Shown: positions 54,793 to 63,598, counted from the stretch's first letter. The stretch is DNA of 64,000 nt from Paralimibaculum aggregatum (GCF_030270585.1 NZ_BSYI01000017.1:41892-105891); one strand, 5' to 3'. The notes: generated from the sequence alone by a model not told the origin. Program-made: numbers and translations.

Positions 54793-56472
54793 TCAGCTGT
54801 GCTCCTCGCGCAGCTCCTCCTCGAGCGTGCGGGCATAGGCCCGGAGCGCATCGACCTGGAACAGCGCGCCGATCAGCTCCGGGTCCTCGCCGCGCCTGGC
54901 CGGCGGCGCCATCACCGGCAGGAACGGCCCCTTGAGGCGCTCGAACATCGGCAGCGCCCGTTCCAGCGTGTCGCCCTGGCGGAGCGAGACATTCTGCGCA
55001 TGGAGCTCCCAGCAGGCCCCGTCCGGGGCGCCGTTCTCGGCCCCGCGCGGGCGCATCAGATGGCCCACCGTCAGCGTCTTCTTCAGGTATCCCTGCGGGC
55101 CGGCGGCGAGGTGCAGCCCGCCCTGCGCGAGCTGCATCAGGAAGAACGACCGGGTGCCGAGCCGCGCCGCCACCACGCTGGCCAGCGGCACCGCGATCAT
55201 CACCGCGATCGCCGCCTGCCAGTCGCCGGTCAGCTCGAAGACGATCAGCGTCGAGGAGATCGGCGCGCCGAGCACCGCCCCGGCCATCGCGCCCATGCCG
55301 GTCAGCGCATAGAGCCCCTGGCTGCCGGAGACCGAGGGGAAGATGTCGATCGCCACCTCGCCGAAGGCCGAGCCGGTGAGCGCGCCCAGCATCAGCGCCG
55401 GCGAGAACACCCCGCCGCCCATGCGCCCGGCCAGGGTGATCGCCACCGCCGCCACCTTGATCACCGCGTAGGCGACTGCGAGCCAGAACGGGATCGCCTC
55501 GGTGAGCGCCAGCGAGGTGGTCTCGTAGCCCACGCCGATGATGTGCGGCGCCGCCATGGCGAGCATCCCGAGCGCCAGCCCCGCCACCGCCGGGCGCGCC
55601 CAGTCGGGCAGGCGGAGCGCGGCCTGCACGCGGTCCCCGACCGTCTCGGCGAAGAAGATCGTGCGCACCATCACCACCGCCACCAGGCCGCAGAGCAGGC
55701 CGAGCAGCACGAAGGCCGGCAGCTCCCAGTAGAACTCCACGGTATGGCCCGGCAGCGTGAACTCGGTGACGTCGCCGAGATGGATGCGGCTGACCACCGT
55801 GGCCGCCACCCCGGCCACCACGATCGGCCCGAAGGCGTGCAGCGCATAATGCCGCAGCACCACCTCGAGCGCGAAGAGCGCCCCGGCGAGCGGCGCGTTG
55901 AAGCTGGCCGAGACCGCCGCCGCCACCGCGCAGCCGAGGATGTCGCGGCCGGTGATCGCGCTGGCCCGCAGCCGGTCGGAGACCCAGGAGGCCATCACCG
56001 CGCCGAGATGGATCGCCGGTCCCTCGCGCCCGGTCGAGCCGCCGGTGGAGAGCGTGATCAGCGAGGCCAGCGCCGAGGCGATGCCGGGCACCCGGTCGAC
56101 CCGGCCGCCCTGCAGCGCCGCCGAGCGCATCACGTCGGCCACCGCGCGGGCCTTGGAATCGGGGGTGAGCCGGGTGAGCAGCAGCCCCACCGCGAGCCCG
56201 CCGAGCACCGGGATCACCAGCACCACATACCAGGGCAGCGCCGCGGCGGTGGAATGCAGCATCAGGTCGTCGGCGCCGTAGAACAGCGTCTGCAGCCCGG
56301 AGATCGAAAGCCGGAAGCCGATCACCGCATAGCCGACCGCGATGCCGATCAGCAGCGCCACCGGCCAGAGCGTGAGATCGGGCGAGAGCGCGACGCGGCT
56401 CACATAGTCCGCCATCCATTCCATGCGGGACCGGATCGCGGCGCGGTGCTTGGCTGTGAGAAGCGACGACAT
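54793..56472 (-). CDS. clcA: ClC-family chloride channel/exchanger
   Basis: Inner membrane ClC protein of 559 residues. The gating-glutamate motif reads GSTGREGPAIHLGA (about 139-152), and GGGVFSPALMLG is the GGxFxP loop. The usual GSGIPE loop is replaced by a sequence around ADVMRS, as in many bacterial ClCs. About ten helices to residue 440, then a CBS-pair region at the C terminus (VGHLMRP, QVDALRAYARTLEEE), so it is a CBS-bearing ClC. Start ATG at 56472. Transport of chloride versus another anion cannot be read from sequence. Confidence 0.9.
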   Translation of the reverse strand: MSSLLTAKHRAAIRSRMEWMADYVSRVALSPDLTLWPVALLIGIAVGYAVIGFRLSISGLQTLFYGADDLMLHSTAAALPWYVVLVIPVLGGLAVGLLLTRLTPDSKARAVADVMRSAALQGGRVDRVPGIASALASLITLSTGGSTGREGPAIHLGAVMASWVSDRLRASAITGRDILGCAVAAAVSASFNAPLAGALFALEVVLRHYALHAFGPIVVAGVAATVVSRIHLGDVTEFTLPGHTVEFYWELPAFVLLGLLCGLVAVVMVRTIFFAETVGDRVQAALRLPDWARPAVAGLALGMLAMAAPHIIGVGYETTSLALTEAIPFWLAVAYAVIKVAAVAITLAGRMGGGVFSPALMLGALTGSAFGEVAIDIFPSVSGSQGLYALTGMGAMAGAVLGAPISSTLIVFELTGDWQAAIAVMIAVPLASVVAARLGTRSFFLMQLAQGGLHLAAGPQGYLKKTLTVGHLMRPRGAENGAPDGACWELHAQNVSLRQGDTLERALPMFERLKGPFLPVMAPPARRGEDPELIGALFQVDALRAYARTLEEELREEHS

Positions 56473-56519
56473 GGGGCCTTCGTCTGCAGGACGCGTGGGC
56501 CAACCAGCCTAATCCTTCA

Positions 56520-56544
56520 GCCGTGCCACTGCAAAGGGCACGGC
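56520..56544. terminator. Hairpin between thioesterase and ClC genes
   Basis: GCCGTGCC (56520-56527) pairs perfectly with GGCACGGC (56537-56544) over a 9-base loop. It lies about 30 bases beyond the thioesterase stop and 48 bases before the ClC start, both on the minus strand, so it could end the first transcript. No T-run is present on either strand, so it would be a factor-dependent or stabilising hairpin. Confidence 0.4.
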
Positions 56545-56572
56545 CCCATGATCGGCCGCCGGCGGGCGGCGT

Positions 56573-57070
56573 TCAGCCCCGGCGGATGCCGAGCGGCGCG
56601 CCGAGCCGGTCGGGCTTCGGCAGACCGGCCTGCGCCGCCAGCAGCGCCTGCACCCGCGCCGCCGCCGCCGCCGGAAAGGGCGCCGAGCGCCGCGCCCCGA
56701 GATCGACGTTCAGCGTCAGGCTCTCATAGGTCGCGGCCAGCGCCTCGGCGCGGTCGAGCGCCAGCATCTCGACATAGACATGCACCCGCTTGGCATCGGC
56801 ATCGACCAGGCGGAAATCGCAGGCGAAGCGCTCGCCCTCGCGCAGCTCGCCGACATAGTGGATATGGGTCTGCAGCGCCATCGGCCCCATGTTGTGGGAT
56901 TCCACCAGCCCCGGGCCGATGCCGATGCGCTCGTAGATCTCGTCGAGCGCCCGGTCGAAGGCCAGCGTGTAGTAGGCCACGTTCATGTGGCCGTTGTAGT
57001 CGATCCAGTCGGCCTGCACATAGGCGGCCGCGCTGCGCAGCGGCTTGCCGTCGAACCCGTCCTCGGCCAT
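56573..57070 (-). CDS. Hotdog-fold acyl-CoA thioesterase
   Basis: Thioesterase of the 4-hydroxybenzoyl-CoA/hotdog family, 165 residues. The opening WIDYNGHMNVAYYTLAFDRA holds the active-site DxNxHxN region of this family, with the acidic residue Asp in IDYN. Middle strands HNMGPMALQTHIHYVGELRE are also typical. It may act on betainyl-CoA or other short CoA esters, as in relatives linked to carnitine use, but this is a guess. ATG at 57070 has AGGGGG upstream. It is divergent from the FAD oxidase gene. Confidence 0.8.
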   Translation of the reverse strand: MAEDGFDGKPLRSAAAYVQADWIDYNGHMNVAYYTLAFDRALDEIYERIGIGPGLVESHNMGPMALQTHIHYVGELREGERFACDFRLVDADAKRVHVYVEMLALDRAEALAATYESLTLNVDLGARRSAPFPAAAAARVQALLAAQAGLPKPDRLGAPLGIRRG

Positions 57071-57195
57071 GGTGCCCCCTGTCCTGTCCCGCGGCGCCCG
57101 TCGCGGGGCCGCATCCCTCGTTGCGCGCCGGCATTCCGCCCGGCCGGCCATCGCACGGGACGCTTTCTATCGCCGAGCCCAGGGGAGGAGAACCC

Positions 57196-58569
57196 ATGTC
57201 GATCGAAACCGCAATCGCCGAGCTTGCCCCGCGCTTCGGCGAGCGCCTGTCGCGCGCCGAGGCGGTGCGCGCGCAGCACGGCGCCGACGAGGCGCACCAT
57301 GCGCCGCATCCGCCCGATGCAGTGATCTGGCCCGAGAGCACCGCCGAGGTCGCCGAGATCGCCCGCACCTGCAGCGCCCATGGCTGCCCGATCGTCGCCT
57401 GGGGCGCCGGCACCTCGCTGGAGGGCCACGTGATCCCGGTGCGCGGCGGCATCTCGCTCGACATGAGCCGGATGGACCGGCTGCTGGAGGTTCATGCCGA
57501 GGACATGGACGTGGTGATCCAGCCCGGCATCACCCGCAAGCGGCTCAACGAGGAGCTGCGCGCCACCGGGCTGTTCTTCCCGGTCGATCCCGGCGCCGAT
57601 GCCTCGCTCGGCGGCATGGCGGCGACCCGCGCCTCGGGCACCTGCGCGGTGCGCTACGGCACCATGCGCGAGGCGGTGCTGGCGCTCGAGGTGGTGCTGG
57701 CGGACGGGCGGGTGATCCGCACCGGCACGCGGGCGCGCAAGTCCTCGGCGGGCTACGACCTGACGCGGCTCTTCGTCGGCTCGGAGGGCACGCTCGGCAT
57801 CATCACCGAGCTGACCCTGCGCCTGCACGGCCAGCCGGAGGCGATCTCGGCCGCGACCTGCGCCTTCGGGCGGCTCGAGGACGCGGTGCAGACGGTGATC
57901 GAGACGATCCAGATGGGCGTGCCGGTGGCGCGGATCGAGCTGCTCGACCCGCTGACCATCCGCGGCTTCAACGGCTATTCCGGCTATGACATGCCGGAGC
58001 TGCCGACGCTGTTCCTCGAGTTCCACGGCTCCGAGGCGAGCGTCGCCGAGCAGGCCGAGACGGTGGGTGCCATCGCCGGCGAGAACGGCGGCAGGGGCTT
58101 CGACTGGACGCGCGAGCCCGAGGCGCGCAACCGGCTCTGGGCGGCGCGGCACTCGGCCTATTACGCGCAGCAGTCGCTCAGGCCCGGCGCGCGCGGCTAC
58201 GTGACGGATGTCTGCGTGCCGATCTCGCGGCTGGCGGAGGCGATCGCCGAGACCGAGGCGGATCTCGCGGAAAGCCCGCTGATGGCGCCGCTGGTCGGCC
58301 ATGTCGGCGACGGCAACTTCCACCTCTCGATCCTGATCGACCCGGAGGACCCGGCCGAGATCGCCGAGGCGGCGCGCCTCGCCGGCCGGATCAACGAGCG
58401 GGCGCTGCGCCTCGGCGGCACGGTGACCGGCGAGCACGGGGTCGGCCTCGGCAAGCGCAAGTACATGGCCGCCGAGCATGGCGAGGCCTGGGGGCTGATG
58501 GGCGAGATCAAGGCGGTGCTCGACCCGGCGGGAATCCTCAACCCGGGCAAGATCGTTCCCGGAAACTGA
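57196..58569 (+). CDS. FAD-binding D-lactate/glycolate dehydrogenase (GlcD/DLD-like)
   Basis: FAD-linked oxidase of 457 residues of the VAO family. The FAD domain has WGAGTSLEGHVIPVRGGISL and VDPGADASLGGMAATRASG, and VGSEGTLGIITELTLRLHG; the C-terminal cap domain ends with HVGDGNFHLSILID and GEHGVGLGKRKYM, with the conserved His residues that bind the substrate carboxylate. Length and motifs fit DLD-type D-lactate dehydrogenase (cytochrome) or GlcD. No GlcE/GlcF genes follow, which favours the single-subunit D-lactate type. ATG at 57196 has GGGGAGGAG upstream. Confidence 0.88.
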   Translation: MSIETAIAELAPRFGERLSRAEAVRAQHGADEAHHAPHPPDAVIWPESTAEVAEIARTCSAHGCPIVAWGAGTSLEGHVIPVRGGISLDMSRMDRLLEVHAEDMDVVIQPGITRKRLNEELRATGLFFPVDPGADASLGGMAATRASGTCAVRYGTMREAVLALEVVLADGRVIRTGTRARKSSAGYDLTRLFVGSEGTLGIITELTLRLHGQPEAISAATCAFGRLEDAVQTVIETIQMGVPVARIELLDPLTIRGFNGYSGYDMPELPTLFLEFHGSEASVAEQAETVGAIAGENGGRGFDWTREPEARNRLWAARHSAYYAQQSLRPGARGYVTDVCVPISRLAEAIAETEADLAESPLMAPLVGHVGDGNFHLSILIDPEDPAEIAEAARLAGRINERALRLGGTVTGEHGVGLGKRKYMAAEHGEAWGLMGEIKAVLDPAGILNPGKIVPGN

Positions 58570-58575
58570 GGCAGG

Positions 58576-58664
58576 GCGGGACGGCCCCGCGCGCCCCGCC
58601 CCTGCACCGTCGCGGCGGCTGCGGCGGCAGCGCGGCCCACCCACGGCGCGCGGGGCCGTCCCGC
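58576..58664 (+). repeat. Variable-stem/constant-core element, copy C
   Basis: Arms 58576-58595 and 58645-58664 are perfect 20-base reverse complements. The core 58596-58644 is 49 bases, differing from copy A at three positions. It starts 6 bases after the stop of the D-lactate dehydrogenase-like gene in sense orientation, and lies 31 bases before the convergent stop of the next gene. Its arms share no sequence with those of copies A and B beyond base composition. Confidence 0.88.
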
Positions 58665-58695
58665 CGCCGCGGCGCCGCGCCGGCCGGTCTGCGGA

Positions 58696-59349
58696 TCAGT
58701 TGGTCTGGCGCATCCCGTCGAAGCCGCCGCGCGGGCCGAAGCGGCAGGCGAACTCGGCGCCCTGGCGCGGCACCGTGCCGAGCACGACATAGCTGTCGCC
58801 CGCCTTCCAGGAGCGGGTGATCGTCACCCCCTTGGCGCCGGTGCGGTAGCGCCGCACCGCCTCGTCGTGGCAGAAGCGCTCCATCTCGCGCAGCGAGGGG
58901 GCCTGCGGCGGCGGCGGCACCGGCTTCGGCCCGGGTTTCGGGCCCGGTTTCGGGCCGCGCTTGGCCCGGCGGTCGATCTCGGCCATGCCGTCGAAGCCGC
59001 CGCGCGGGCCGAACCGGCAGGAGAAGGTGGCCAGCGCCCGCGGCAGATCGACCTCGCCGAACAGCCGGTAGCCGCTGCCGGCGCGCTCGATCTCGCCGAG
59101 CGCCACCGCATCGCGCGGCACGCCGTAGCGCCCGGCCGCCTCGTTGCGGCAGAAGCGGCGCATCTCGCGGCGGTCCACCCGGCTGTCGACCGGGTAGCCG
59201 GGCTGCGGCGGCGGCACATAGGCGGGCGGCTGATAGGACGGCGGCAGCGGCTGGGCCACCGGCACCTGGCAGGCCGAGAGCAGCCCGGCGAACACCGCCG
59301 CGGCGGCGAGCGTCCGGACCGGGACGCGGCGGGATCGGACAGCGGTCAT
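58696..59349 (-). CDS. Lipoprotein with two copies of a Cys-containing domain
   Basis: Predicted lipoprotein of 217 residues with lipobox LLSAC near residue 27 and a Pro/Tyr-rich linker. Two related domains follow, each with an opening (M-x-RFC-x-x-E/DEA) and an ending CRFGPRGGFDGM: MRRFCRNEAAGRYGVPRDAV at about 63 and MERFCHDEAVRRYRTGAKGV at about 155, joined by a repeated PGPKPGPKP linker. Two Cys per domain suggest a disulphide in the periplasm. I do not recognise the family. An ATG at 59349 is preferred to a GTG at 59355 on ribosome-binding spacing. Confidence 0.68.
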   Translation of the reverse strand: MTAVRSRRVPVRTLAAAAVFAGLLSACQVPVAQPLPPSYQPPAYVPPPQPGYPVDSRVDRREMRRFCRNEAAGRYGVPRDAVALGEIERAGSGYRLFGEVDLPRALATFSCRFGPRGGFDGMAEIDRRAKRGPKPGPKPGPKPVPPPPQAPSLREMERFCHDEAVRRYRTGAKGVTITRSWKAGDSYVVLGTVPRQGAEFACRFGPRGGFDGMRQTN

Positions 59350-59425
59350 CGGCACGGTCTCCAGAGCTGGGGGCAGGCCGGGGAGCGGTGCGGCCGGCGG
59401 GTTGCCGCCGGCGCCGCCGCGGGCC

Positions 59426-59569
59426 TCACAGCCGCATGCGCATCGAGTTCAGGAACAGGAACAGCACGAGAAACAGCACCGCGATGCCGTAGGGGCTGGT
59501 GAAGAAGGGCACCAGCCCCTCGTTCCACTTCTCGACACCGCCATCGATGATGGAGGTGACCAGATCCAT
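59426..59569 (-). CDS. Small membrane protein
   Basis: Possible 47-residue protein with one C-terminal membrane helix (PYGIAVLFLVLFLFLNSM) and a short polar start, MDLVTSIIDGGVEKWNEGLV. No family recognised. Start is uncertain: ATG at 59569 or 59596 (56 residues). Support is the strong hydrophobic helix and its place in an otherwise empty 338-base gap between the lipoprotein start and recN. Confidence 0.4.
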   Translation of the reverse strand: MDLVTSIIDGGVEKWNEGLVPFFTSPYGIAVLFLVLFLFLNSMRMRL

Positions 59570-59693
59570 GGCGCCGCCGCCAACCCGTGCAATCATAGCG
59601 TGACCCCGGAATCCGCCCCACATCCGTCTCGAAGCGCGAGACTAGCCGATTCTTCCGCGGCGTGAAAGACCGCGGCACGGCCTGCCGGCGCGG

Positions 59694-61352
59694 TCATTCC
59701 GCCGCCTCGAGCAGCGCCCGCGCCGCCGCCCTCGCCTCGGCGGTGATCTCGGCGCCGGCCAGCATCCGGGCGATCTCGTCGAGCCGCGCCGCCGGGTCCA
59801 GCGCCTCGACGCCGGTGACGGTGGTGGCGCCGTCGGAGCGCTTGGCGATGTGCCAGTGATGCGCGCCGAGCGCGGCGACCTGCGGCGAATGCGTCACCAC
59901 CAGCACCTGCGCGGTCTCGGCCAGCCGCGCCAGCCGGCGGCCGACGGCATTGGCGGTGGCGCCGCCGACGCCGCGGTCGATCTCGTCGAAGATCAGCGTG
60001 AGCCCCGGCGCGCGGGCGGCGAGGCAGACCTTCATCGCCAGCAGGAAGCGCGAGAGCTCGCCGCCGGAGGCGACCTTGTCGACCGGGCCCGGCGGGCTGC
60101 CCGGGTTGGTCGCGGCGGTGAACTGCACCCGGTCGGCGCCCTCCGGCCCCGGCGGCGCCGGCGCGATCTCGGTGACGAAGCGGGCGGCCTCCATGCGCAG
60201 CGGCGCCAGCTCGGCCATGATCGCGGTGTCGAGCCGGGCGGCGGCCTCGCGGCGGGCCTCGCCGAGCGCCGCGGCGGCCGCGTCGAAGGCGGCGCGCGCC
60301 TCGCCGGCCTCGGCCTCCAGCCCGGCGATGTGCTCGGCGCCGTGGTCGATCGCGTCGAGCCGGGCGGCCATGTCGGCGGCGAGATCGGGCAGCGCATCGG
60401 CCTGCACGCCGTGCTTGCGGGCCAGCGCGCGGATCGCGAAGAGCCGCTCCTCCACCGCCTCCAGCCGGTTCGGATCGACGGTGAGCGCCTCCAGCGCCGC
60501 CTCGAGCCCGCGCTGCGCCTCGCCGAGCTCGACCATCGCCCGGTCGAGCGCCGCCACCGGCTCGGCCACGAGATCGCCGTGATCGTCGCCGAGCGGCGCC
60601 AGCCGGCTGAGCGCCTCGGCCATCGCCCCCTCGGCGCCCTGCCCCGCGATCAGCCCCGCCGCGCGCTCCAGCTCCTCGCGGATGCGCCCGGCCGAGCGGA
60701 TCCGCCGGCGCTCGGCATCGAGGGCGTCGTCCTCCCCGGCCCGGGGCGCCAGCGCCTCCAGCTCCTCGACGCTGTGGCGCAGATAGTCGGCATCCTCGGC
60801 CGCCCTGGCCAGCGTCTCCCGCGCCGCCGCCAGCGCGGCCTCCGCCGCCTGCGCCGCGGCCCAGAGCGACCCGGCCTCGGCGACCCGCGGCCCGAGCCCG
60901 CCATAGGCGTCCAGCATCGCCCGGTGCGCCCGCGGGTTCAGCAGCCCGCGCTCGTCGTGCTGGCCATGCACCTCGACCAGCGCCGATCCGATCCGGGCCA
61001 GCGCCTCCGCGGTGGTGCGCCGGTCGTTGACGAAGCCCCGCGCCGGCCCGCCGGCGGCCTGCACGCGCCGCAGGATCAGCTCCCCCGGCAGCGCCTCGAG
61101 GCCGAGCTCGGCGAGCAGCGCCTGCGCCGGGTGGCCGTCGTCCAGCTCGAAGATCGCGGTGACCGAGCCCTCCGCCGCGCCGGTGCGGATCATCGCGTGC
61201 CGGCCGCGCCGGCCGAGCGCGAAGCCGAGCGCGTCGAGCAGGATCGACTTGCCCGCCCCGGTCTCGCCGGTGAGCACGTTCAGCCCGTCGCGGAATGCCA
61301 GGTCCAGCCGCTCGATCAGGACGATGTTGCGGATCTCGAGGCCGCGCAGCAT
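59694..61352 (-). CDS. recN: DNA repair protein RecN
   Basis: SMC-like ATPase of 552 residues that acts in recombinational repair of double-strand breaks. Walker A GETGAGKSILLDAL (about 29-42), two long coiled-coil segments in the middle, the C-terminal signature SGGELSRFLLAMK and Walker B LIFDEIDRGVGG. Length is normal. It follows bamD by 16 bases in the conserved alphaproteobacterial order. Confidence 0.95.
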   Translation of the reverse strand: MLRGLEIRNIVLIERLDLAFRDGLNVLTGETGAGKSILLDALGFALGRRGRHAMIRTGAAEGSVTAIFELDDGHPAQALLAELGLEALPGELILRRVQAAGGPARGFVNDRRTTAEALARIGSALVEVHGQHDERGLLNPRAHRAMLDAYGGLGPRVAEAGSLWAAAQAAEAALAAARETLARAAEDADYLRHSVEELEALAPRAGEDDALDAERRRIRSAGRIREELERAAGLIAGQGAEGAMAEALSRLAPLGDDHGDLVAEPVAALDRAMVELGEAQRGLEAALEALTVDPNRLEAVEERLFAIRALARKHGVQADALPDLAADMAARLDAIDHGAEHIAGLEAEAGEARAAFDAAAAALGEARREAAARLDTAIMAELAPLRMEAARFVTEIAPAPPGPEGADRVQFTAATNPGSPPGPVDKVASGGELSRFLLAMKVCLAARAPGLTLIFDEIDRGVGGATANAVGRRLARLAETAQVLVVTHSPQVAALGAHHWHIAKRSDGATTVTGVEALDPAARLDEIARMLAGAEITAEARAAARALLEAAE

Positions 61353-61368
61353 GTTTGCGCGGCCCCGC

Positions 61369-62226
61369 TCAGAGCCACTTGCCCTGGATCACCTGGCGGT
61401 AGACCCGGGAGAAGAAGCCGTCGGCCTCGTCGTTGTCCGGCACGATGTCGCGGCCGGTGAGCAGCTCGTAGCTCGCCACGTACCAGTCCGAGCCCGGATA
61501 GTTGTGCCCGAGCACCGCGGCCGAGGCGATCGCCTCGCGCTCCAGCCCCAGCGCCAGATAGGCCTCGGTGAGCCGGTGCAGCGCCTCCGGCGCCTGGCTC
61601 GTGGTCTGGTACTCGTCGACCACCACCTTGAAGCGGTTGATCGCCGAGGAATAATGCCCGCGCTTGAGGTAATAGCGCCCGATCTCCATCTCCTTGCCGG
61701 CGAGGTGGTCGAGCGTCAGGTCGATCTTCAGCGCGGCGTCGCGGGCATAGTCCGAGTTCGGATAGCGCCGCACCACCTCGGTCAGCTCCTGCAGCGCGTT
61801 GCGCGTGATGTTCTGGTCGCGCCCGACATCGGAGATGTTGTCGTAATAGGTCAGCGCGATGATGTACTGCGCATAGGCCGCGTCCTCGTCGGAGGGATAG
61901 AGCTCGACATAGCGCCGCGCCGCGCTGCGCGCATCGGTATACTGCCCGCCCTCGTAGGAGGCATAGGCCGACATGATGTTGGCCCGCTTGGCGAACTGCG
62001 AGAACGGATAGAGCCGCTCGATCTCGTTGAAGGTGCGCGCCGCCGCGACCTCGCTGCCGGCGGCGAGCTGGGCCTGGCCGCGCTCGTAGATCTCGCTGGC
62101 GGTCAGCTCCTCGACGCTCTTCTCGGGCGGGCCGGTGAAGAACTCCTTCACCGAGGTGCAGGCGCCGAGCCCCGCTACCGTCGCGAGCACCACCGCATAC
62201 CGTGTCAGCCGACGCATCTTTGCCAC
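61369..62226 (-). CDS. bamD: Outer membrane assembly lipoprotein BamD
   Basis: Outer membrane lipoprotein of the BAM complex, 285 residues. Signal peptide with lipobox LGAC, mature part with TPR-like repeats (EIYERGQAQLAAGSEVAAAR, YPFSQFAKRANIMSAYASYE, NYPGSDWYVASYELLTG near the end). GTG at 62226 has AGAGGA just upstream; ATG at 62217 is an alternative three codons later. Located between lpxC and recN, as in relatives. Confidence 0.93.
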   Translation of the reverse strand: MAKMRRLTRYAVVLATVAGLGACTSVKEFFTGPPEKSVEELTASEIYERGQAQLAAGSEVAAARTFNEIERLYPFSQFAKRANIMSAYASYEGGQYTDARSAARRYVELYPSDEDAAYAQYIIALTYYDNISDVGRDQNITRNALQELTEVVRRYPNSDYARDAALKIDLTLDHLAGKEMEIGRYYLKRGHYSSAINRFKVVVDEYQTTSQAPEALHRLTEAYLALGLEREAIASAAVLGHNYPGSDWYVASYELLTGRDIVPDNDEADGFFSRVYRQVIQGKWL

Positions 62227-62350
62227 CCGTTCCTCTTGGTGGGGCCATGCTGCCCCATCCGTCGCTTGGCCGGGAAGATAGACGGGTGCGGGCGCGAGGG
62301 GAAGGGGTCCCCGCCACTGCGGCGCGGCGGGGTGCCGCGGGCAGCCGCGG

Positions 62351-63283
62351 TCAGACCGCGACGGCCTCGAGCGGCATCGCCGGCAGCCGGGCGCCGCTGG
62401 CGGCGGGCAGCTGGCCGGGCAGCGGGCGCGTCCACTCCCAGGCATCCTGCGCGGCGAACAGCGCGTGCAGCAGCCGGTTGGTCATCTCGTGGCCGGCGCG
62501 CACGCCCTCATAGGCGCCGATGATCGGGGCCCCGGCCAGCGCCAGGTCGCCCACCGCATCGAGCATCTTGTGGCGCACGAACTCGTCGGCCCGGCGCAGC
62601 CCCTCGGGGTTGAGCACCCGGCCGCCATCGACCACGATGGCGTTCGCCAGGCTGCCGCCCCGCGCCAGCCCCATGCGGCGCAGCGCCTCGACCTCGCCGG
62701 CGCGGCAGAAGGTCCGGCACTCCGCCAGCTCCGAGACGAAGGCATCGCCCGAGAGGCCGAGCACCAGCCGCTGCGTGCCGATCGCCGGCTCCGGGAAGTC
62801 GATGGTGAAGCGCAGCTTGAGCTGCGGCGCCGGCAGCAGCGCCGCCGAGCGGTCGCCGTCCTCGACCCGCACCGGGCGCAGGATCCGGATCGCCCGCGGC
62901 ACCGCCGGCACCCGCATGAAGCCGGTCTCGAGCAGCCCCGCGACGAACGGCGCCGAGGAGCCGTCCATGATCGGCATCTCCGGCCCGTCGACCTCGATCA
63001 GCGCATCGGTCACGCCGCTGCCGGCGAGCGCCGCCATCACGTGCTCCACGGTGCCGAGGGAGACCCCGGCGGCATTGGTCAGCTTGGTGCAGAGGCGGGT
63101 GTCGGTCACCAGGTCGTAGCGCGCGGGGATGTCGCCCTCGCCCTGCGCCACGTCGATGCGCCGGAAGCGGAGGCCGCCGCCGACATGGCATGGCCGGATG
63201 CGCGCCCTGACCGTCGCACCGCTGTGGAGCCCGACGCCCTCGAACTCAATCGCCGACTTCACGGTCCTGCGCATTGCCGCCAT
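62351..63283 (-). CDS. lpxC: UDP-3-O-acyl-N-acetylglucosamine deacetylase
   Basis: Zinc deacetylase that catalyses the first committed step of lipid A synthesis. The 310-residue protein has the LpxC landmarks EFEGVGLHSGATVRARI at the start, the zinc His in LGTVEHVMAAL, and the catalytic DEFVRHKMLDAVGDLALAG in the second half (zinc His and Asp, with the neighbouring acid). ATG at 63283 (GGACAGG) or 63274 is possible. It lies between bamD and ftsZ as in other alphaproteobacteria. Confidence 0.95.
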   Translation of the reverse strand: MAAMRRTVKSAIEFEGVGLHSGATVRARIRPCHVGGGLRFRRIDVAQGEGDIPARYDLVTDTRLCTKLTNAAGVSLGTVEHVMAALAGSGVTDALIEVDGPEMPIMDGSSAPFVAGLLETGFMRVPAVPRAIRILRPVRVEDGDRSAALLPAPQLKLRFTIDFPEPAIGTQRLVLGLSGDAFVSELAECRTFCRAGEVEALRRMGLARGGSLANAIVVDGGRVLNPEGLRRADEFVRHKMLDAVGDLALAGAPIIGAYEGVRAGHEMTNRLLHALFAAQDAWEWTRPLPGQLPAASGARLPAMPLEAVAV

Positions 63284-63598
63284 CCTGTCCCGCTCGCACC
63301 GCCTGTAACGGTTGCCTAATTATCGCATTGTCGAGGCGTTGACGCCCCTCTTTCGGGATGGAGGTACGTGCCGGAAGCGTCAGACTCAAATCACGCTTTG
63401 TGACGCTTTGCAACAGACGCCCGTCAGCGCCAAGTGTGGCGCCCGACGAGGCGCCGCCGGGTGAAGTAAAGCGCAAGCTTCCCGGCGCTGACGCTTCAAA
63501 CAAAAGGAAGACACCGCCGGGCCACGGCGCTGTCTTCCGGGAGTTTCACGGCCGCGTGATGGCGGCCGTTATGGTGCTGCCGCGGGCGCTTGGCCCGA
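63284..63598. other. 315-bp lpxC-ftsZ gap with repeated TGACGCTT
   Basis: No gene is seen. The octamer TGACGCTT occurs three times: inverted at 63375-63382, direct at 63401-63408 and 63489-63496, with TCACGCTT as a fourth near match at 63391-63398. This stretch is less GC-rich than average and precedes lpxC, so it probably holds its promoter and a regulator site. The downstream part contains the ftsZ terminator (63497-63538). Confidence 0.5.
63497..63538 (-). terminator. Rho-independent terminator of ftsZ
   Basis: On the minus strand GGAAGACA (63538-63531), a GC-rich inner stem, TGTCTTCC (63513-63506), then TTTTGTTTG (63505-63497). The 8-bp outer stem is perfect and the T-run is on the correct strand, about 60 bases beyond the ftsZ stop at 63599. 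Strong support for transcription ending before lpxC. Confidence 0.85.

Noticed and set aside
54712..57195. In-frame upstream extension of the D-lactate dehydrogenase-like gene on the plus strand
   Set aside because: The frame is open for 828 codons before the true ATG, but it is antisense to the ClC channel and thioesterase genes and its product is low-complexity.
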